Part shown: piece after piece, positions 28,138 to 32,329 of the stretch | Layout of the letters: each line of letters begins with the position of its first letter | Numbering within the stretch: the first letter of the stretch is position 1 | Origin: Ardenticatenia bacterium | GTDB taxonomy: Bacteria; Chloroflexota; Anaerolineae; Aggregatilineales; JALXEW01 | DNA: 32,329 nt | Direction: 5' to 3' | Assembly (NCBI GenBank): GCA_027069285.1 | Contig: JALXEW010000212.1 | Coordinates: 14,517 to 46,845, forward strand | Notes under the pieces: model-generated | Database searches by the model: none | What the model was told of the DNA's origin: nothing | The model's input: the letters and a program-made list of their open reading frames with translations, nothing else | Program-made: the position numbers and the translations under genes

Positions 28138-29277
28138 TCAATCAGGTACATCGGGCATGGCATCCGCGCTATGGCGCTCCGCCGCAATCGGCGCCTCATC
28201 CCAAACCCGCACCGACTGGCGCATACGGGCCAGGGCCATGAACGCAGGCCGAGCCGTCCAATCGGGGCGCAGTAAACTGAATGCCCCCATTATATCACCG
28301 GCTGGGACCAAAGTGGCGTAATTGAAATTATTGACCACCATCAGGCCCACAAAAGGCTCGTGGGATGCTATCTCAAACGCCCTGACCAGGTATTCCGCCT
28401 GCTGCTCCTCCGTCACATACCCCTGACCGCTGCCGTCTGCCGAGGCCCATCCGACCATAGTCAGCCACATCTGAGCCTCGGCATCCCCATACTCCACCAT
28501 TACCTGTCTCAGCTCCTCGTAGTGCAAGAAGAAACGCTGTGACCCTTCGAAGTTACCCCCCTGACTGCCGGGCAAAGCATCCGGTGGGTTATCGTAGCCG
28601 TTCAGATGCACTCCGAGCACATCAAACCACTGGCCTCCACCGGCACGATAAAGCTCCGTCAGATAAGCCACGTCATCCATACCGTTTACGCCCTCTTCCC
28701 CCAACACCGGCTCCAACCCCCCGGATACCACCACGCACATCGGATCGGACGTTTTGAGCGCGTTATAAGCCGTCTGCAACAAGATGGCGTACCCGGCAGG
28801 GCTTATTCCGTTACTCCCGGCCCGATTCACCCCCGGCCATATCTCATACGCAGCGATCCTGCCACGGTAGCGGGTGGCCATCTCCGTCAGGAACGCCGAC
28901 AGGGCGTCCAGCCTGACAGGCAGGCCGGAGCCACCGTCATCCAACGCCCAATCCGGCGCGTCGTAGATAGCAACCAGCACCTTTATCCGAAAAGGCCCCA
29001 CCGCAGCAACAAGTATATCCAAAGGCTCCCAATAATATTGCCCCTCGACAGGTTCCACGTCGGCCCATCTGACCGCCTGGCGTAGCCAGTCGAACCCCAT
29101 CCCGGCCACCCCGTTGATCACCGGCTCCGGATCCTGTCCCCACAGCTGCACGGCCACCCCATACCCGAATCCGCTCTGTGCAGATATGCTAATACATGCC
29201 GGCCATAACATCAGCAACATCACAAAAACCATTACGATCATCAGCAACCGGATCATATTCGCCTTTGCCGGGGTCAT
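28138..29277 (-). CDS. GH-A-clan glycoside hydrolase-like protein (GH5/GH39-like TIM barrel), probable pseudoenzyme
   Basis: GMGFDWLRQAVRWADVEPVEGQYYWEPLDILVAA, YRGRIAAYEIWPGVNRAG, AGYAILLQTAYNALKTSDPMCVVVSGGLEP, WFDVLGVHLNGYDNPPDA, MWLTMVGWASADG: fold motifs of cellulase/beta-galactosidase-like proteins with catalytic positions altered. Confidence 0.75.
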   Translation of the reverse strand: MTPAKANMIRLLMIVMVFVMLLMLWPACISISAQSGFGYGVAVQLWGQDPEPVINGVAGMGFDWLRQAVRWADVEPVEGQYYWEPLDILVAAVGPFRIKVLVAIYDAPDWALDDGGSGLPVRLDALSAFLTEMATRYRGRIAAYEIWPGVNRAGSNGISPAGYAILLQTAYNALKTSDPMCVVVSGGLEPVLGEEGVNGMDDVAYLTELYRAGGGQWFDVLGVHLNGYDNPPDALPGSQGGNFEGSQRFFLHYEELRQVMVEYGDAEAQMWLTMVGWASADGSGQGYVTEEQQAEYLVRAFEIASHEPFVGLMVVNNFNYATLVPAGDIMGAFSLLRPDWTARPAFMALARMRQSVRVWDEAPIAAERHSADAMPDVPD

Positions 29278-29300
29278 TTTGCCCTCACCTCATATAACAA

Positions 29301-29501
29301 TCAGCCGATGCGGAAGAAAGATAACGTCATAAGGGTTGCGAGGAAGGCGGAAACGTAGAATATCGCCCCCCATAGGATCATTGGCTTATAGCTGCGATGC
29401 AGGTACAACCAGGTAGTCATGCGGGCAATTTCTCGCCAGAATAGCAGTTTCAGTCCATAACCTAAGTCATTCAATGCCTTTTTGTATCTTTCTGTTGTCA
29501 T
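29301..29501 (-). CDS. Small membrane protein (~66 aa), unknown function
   Basis: MTTERYKKALNDLGYGLKLLFWREIARMTTWLYLHRSYKPMILWGAIFYVSAFLATLMTLSFFRIG; one hydrophobic segment; 23 nt upstream of the GH-like gene on the same strand. Start could be ATG 29510; the ORF-track N-terminal extension is unlikely. Confidence 0.55.
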   Translation of the reverse strand: MTTERYKKALNDLGYGLKLLFWREIARMTTWLYLHRSYKPMILWGAIFYVSAFLATLMTLSFFRIG

Positions 29502-29518
29502 ATTACCCATCCAGGCGC

Positions 29519-29539
29519 CCCGATTCTGTACGAATCGGG
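29519..29539. promoter_or_regulatory. Perfect inverted repeat in divergent intergenic region (operator or 5'UTR hairpin)
   Basis: CCCGATTC-TGTAC-GAATCGGG between the small membrane protein gene and ecfT. Confidence 0.45.
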
Positions 29540-29623
29540 TTGTAATCCACTTGTGATCAGGATAGAACTTCCACATACTGCCATGCAAGTTCCGTGCCAT
29601 TGGACTCGAAAACGGAGGGAAAT

Positions 29624-30397
29624 GTGGGAATATCCGCCGACCTGTACGCGCCTGGACGCTCGTGGCTGCACACCCTCGATCCGAGGGTGAAGCTTTGGGG
29701 AACATTCCTGGGCATCATCGCCGGGCTGGCCACCGCCGACCCTTTTCCCTTACTCGGCGGCCTGGTGGGATTGAACGCGCTGCTGCTGTGCTGCGGGGTT
29801 CCGTTCCGACGTCTGAGGTGGATATGGGGAGCGATCACACCGATCATGGTGCTGATACTGGTACTTCAGCCGTGGTTCGCCCCGTCCGGCACCGCCATCT
29901 TCCGGCTGGGGCCGCTGCACCTGACCGTTGGCGGGATCACAAGCGGACTGACCTTTGCCGTACGGGTGGCACTTCTCGCATTCATAGTGGCAACTCCGTT
30001 GCTGAGCACCAGACAGGACACCCTGGTACACGGGATGGTCAAACTCGGCCTTCCATACACGTGGGGGCTGACGATCACCCTATCGCTGCACTACCTGCCG
30101 ACCGCATACGAAATGTTCCAGAACATACGGCAAGCACAGGAAGTACGCGGCTGGACATCCGGACGTGGGAACCTGTTCGAGCGGGCCAGGAGCTATATGC
30201 CGATACTGGTCGGCGTGGTGATCTCATCGCTCCGGTTGGCGGATCAGCTTGCATTGGCAATGGCAGCGCGTGGGCTTGGCGCCGGCCCCCGCACACCACT
30301 ACACGAAATCAAAATGCGCCCGGCGGATTGGGGCGCCGCGTTCGCCATCACCGCGATCACAGCCGCATTCCTGGCCGGCAGACTCGCCGGGCGATAA
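29624..30397 (+). CDS. ecfT: Energy-coupling factor transporter transmembrane protein EcfT family
   Basis: WLHTLDPRVKLWGTFLGIIAGL, AQEVRGWTSGRGNLFERARSYMPILVGVVISSLRLADQLALAMAARGLGAG (EcfT Ala-Arg-Gly motifs). Start set to GTG 29624 after GGAGGG. Confidence 0.88.
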   Translation: MGISADLYAPGRSWLHTLDPRVKLWGTFLGIIAGLATADPFPLLGGLVGLNALLLCCGVPFRRLRWIWGAITPIMVLILVLQPWFAPSGTAIFRLGPLHLTVGGITSGLTFAVRVALLAFIVATPLLSTRQDTLVHGMVKLGLPYTWGLTITLSLHYLPTAYEMFQNIRQAQEVRGWTSGRGNLFERARSYMPILVGVVISSLRLADQLALAMAARGLGAGPRTPLHEIKMRPADWGAAFAITAITAAFLAGRLAGR

Positions 30398-30412
30398 AGC
30401 CCTCATATCTCC

Positions 30413-31276
30413 TCACTTCGCCGTCAGCACGTAGAAGCCGCGTTCGCGCCCTTCGACCACCTGGCGGATGAAATCGGTCACCATATAGCCGCGCGCAAAT
30501 GCATCTTCGAAAAGCTCCCGGATATGCATCCTCCAGGCCAGCGCCAACCCCATATCCGAGGCCAGGATGGCATCAAAATCGGTCGGTATCTCGATCAGTA
30601 GCCACCTGCCCTCCGGGAAACGGATCACGTCAGACGGACGAACCGCGCCGTCACCATCGGAACGCGCCGGGTTCAGTATCACCGCCCCCGCCTGGGTATA
30701 ATGCGAGATGGAAAGCGGTTCTCGCTTCCCTGCCAGCCTACGCTCCACGCGCCTGCTGGTTATCCACCACTCCGCCAGCAGCCGATCCGTGGGCAGGCCG
30801 ACGTTTTGCGCGTCCTCAAGCCTGCCGTAATAGTCGCGCAGGTACCGCTCCACCACGGCTCCCAGCTTATGCGTGTTGAAATAAGCATTCCGGCTCCGCA
30901 GCGGGTCGAAAGTCCACGTGATCAACCGGACCCCCTGTTTGATCGCGAAATCCCGCTGGGCCAGCTTCATCCGATAGCCCAGCCCCAAATCCTGATACTC
31001 CGGCAGCACGCCCATCCGCTTGGAAACGTGCTTCAGCCGCGTCATAACCGGGCGACGCTCATCCCCCTCGTCTGCGCCCAGAAAGCCAATCAAAAAGCCG
31101 ACCACCTTATCACCGTCGAACGCGCCCAGCACCAATCCTCCGTTGCGTGCAATGGTCAGCAACATATGCGTATGCACGATCATGGCCTCGTCCCCGGCCC
31201 AGAGCACCCGCTGTACCTCTTCCACCTGATACATCTCGTCCAGGGACGTGACCGGTCGAATCGCGATCTCACCCAC
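30413..31276 (-). CDS. Predicted GNAT-superfamily acetyltransferase (COG3375-like)
   Basis: LVLGAFDGDKVVGFLIGFLGADEG..HVSKRMGVLPEYQDLGLGYRMKLAQRDFAIKQGVRLITWTFDPLRSRNAYFNTHKLGAVVERYLRDYYG is characteristic of this family. Confidence 0.85.
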   Translation of the reverse strand: MGEIAIRPVTSLDEMYQVEEVQRVLWAGDEAMIVHTHMLLTIARNGGLVLGAFDGDKVVGFLIGFLGADEGDERRPVMTRLKHVSKRMGVLPEYQDLGLGYRMKLAQRDFAIKQGVRLITWTFDPLRSRNAYFNTHKLGAVVERYLRDYYGRLEDAQNVGLPTDRLLAEWWITSRRVERRLAGKREPLSISHYTQAGAVILNPARSDGDGAVRPSDVIRFPEGRWLLIEIPTDFDAILASDMGLALAWRMHIRELFEDAFARGYMVTDFIRQVVEGRERGFYVLTAK

Positions 31277-31277
31277 C

Positions 31278-32228
31278 TCACAACCTCCCTCGCGGACGCC
31301 TGGTCATGTGCCTGATCAGATCCGGCCAGTACGAATGCCCGCGCATATAAGTCATCAAGGTATCCTCAAAGCGCGCCGGACGAATGCCAAAGTAACGCGA
31401 CATGCTATCCAGCTCGGCAGTGCGATTGGCCGCCAGGATGTCAAACCACTGCGGCGTTATTATCGGGTTCGGCAATATCTGTCCGGCAAGCTCCGCAGCG
31501 TTCCGCAGCAGAAAAGGCGGCAACGAGATCAATATCCTCGGCGCACGACTGACGCGCATCACCGTACGCACCGTCTGCTGATACGTCAGGTACTCCGGCC
31601 CGCCGATCTCCAAAGTGCGGTCCACCGTATCCAGGTTCTCCAGGCTATTTAGTATAGCCTCGACCAGATCGCCTATCCAGAGCGGGTGCAACAACGTCTC
31701 CCCCTCGCCTGGGATCGGGAAGAAAATCGGGTTAAGCCGCAAGGCCATCGCTATGCCGTTGACGAATACATCCCCAGGGCCGAACACGATCCCCACACGG
31801 AATATGGTATGCGGCAGCCCGGAATCACGCACCACCTCCTCGACCTGCCCCTTAATCCGCAGCAGCGGATACGCAGACGTGCGATCCGCGCCCAGCACAC
31901 TAATTATCATAATCCTGCCGATCCTGGCTGCCTTTGCAGCCTCGACCACGCGCTCGGTGGTCTCCAGGTCAATCCGGCGGAGATCGTCCGGGCTTCCCCA
32001 CCATTGGGCACTCACCAGGTGGATCACGGTGTGGGCAGTCCGCATCACGTCTTCCAACGCATCAAGATCGTCCAATGAGACGGGGATCACATCCACGGTC
32101 GTTTCCCAGGGCAGGCGCGGCATCCTACGAGTGGGTCGCACAATGCAAGTGACGTGCTTGCCGGCCTCGGCCAGCCTTTCGACCAGGTTCCGTCCAACGA
32201 ATCCGGTCCCGCCGGAGATCAGGATCAT
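31278..32228 (-). CDS. NAD(P)-binding atypical SDR, NDUFA9-like/nucleoside-diphosphate-sugar epimerase family
   Basis: MILISGGTGFVGRNLVERLAEAGKHVTCIVR (Rossmann glycine motif), YPLLRIKGQVEEVVRDSGLPHTIFRVGIVFGPGD, HPLWIGDLVEAI. Confidence 0.88.
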   Translation of the reverse strand: MILISGGTGFVGRNLVERLAEAGKHVTCIVRPTRRMPRLPWETTVDVIPVSLDDLDALEDVMRTAHTVIHLVSAQWWGSPDDLRRIDLETTERVVEAAKAARIGRIMIISVLGADRTSAYPLLRIKGQVEEVVRDSGLPHTIFRVGIVFGPGDVFVNGIAMALRLNPIFFPIPGEGETLLHPLWIGDLVEAILNSLENLDTVDRTLEIGGPEYLTYQQTVRTVMRVSRAPRILISLPPFLLRNAAELAGQILPNPIITPQWFDILAANRTAELDSMSRYFGIRPARFEDTLMTYMRGHSYWPDLIRHMTRRPRGRL

Positions 32229-32329
32229 CCCGCTTCCAAAGCCCTCCTCACCCTGCGCCGTGCCGCCTCCGGCCCGATCAGCGCCAGCACATCGGCCAGA
32301 TGTGGCCCACGCACCGATCCGGTCAGCGC
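32225..32329 (-). CDS. gltX: C-terminal end of glutamyl-tRNA synthetase (partial, window edge)
   Basis: Reverse-strand ALTGSVRGPHLADVLALIGPEAARRRVRRALEAG* resembles the GltX C-terminus; ATGA overlap with the next gene. Only 34 aa visible. Confidence 0.55.
   Translation of the reverse strand, partial: ALTGSVRGPHLADVLALIGPEAARRRVRRALEAG

Overview
GC-rich bacterial chromosomal window with a gene content and order that suggest Chloroflexota/Anaerolineae (inferred from gene families only). It is mostly core genes with a few unusual architectures. Left to right: truncated 7TM-type histidine kinase (-); atpA-atpG-atpD-atpC-mreB (+); primary sigma factor (-); an unlisted 50-aa TM plus Pro/Arg/Trp microprotein (+); penicillin-acylase family protein (-); psuK-psuG (+); lone response regulator (+); DUF1232 / YfcE-like phosphodiesterase / TlpA-like thioredoxin operon (-); degV (+); transaldolase-glucose-6-phosphate isomerase fusion plus lipoprotein-like gene (+); a branched-chain amino-acid-type (Liv) ABC transporter operon (-); a three-gene envelope operon with apparent pseudoenzymes (-); ecfT (+); GNAT, NDUFA9-like SDR and gltX C-terminus (-). 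The strongest discovery candidate is the Liv operon. Its LivH permease carries an internal family-3 solute-binding-protein domain in circularly permuted order, its LivM permease carries a ~430-aa N-terminal repeat-containing membrane region, and a normal LivJ/K-type binding protein is also encoded. Other leads are a GH-A-clan glycosidase-like protein that has lost both expected catalytic glutamates, next to a degenerate LCP-like protein, and the 50-aa peptide below the ORF-track length cutoff. No tRNA, rRNA, CRISPR array or mobile element was recognised. All family calls are by eye; no searches were run.
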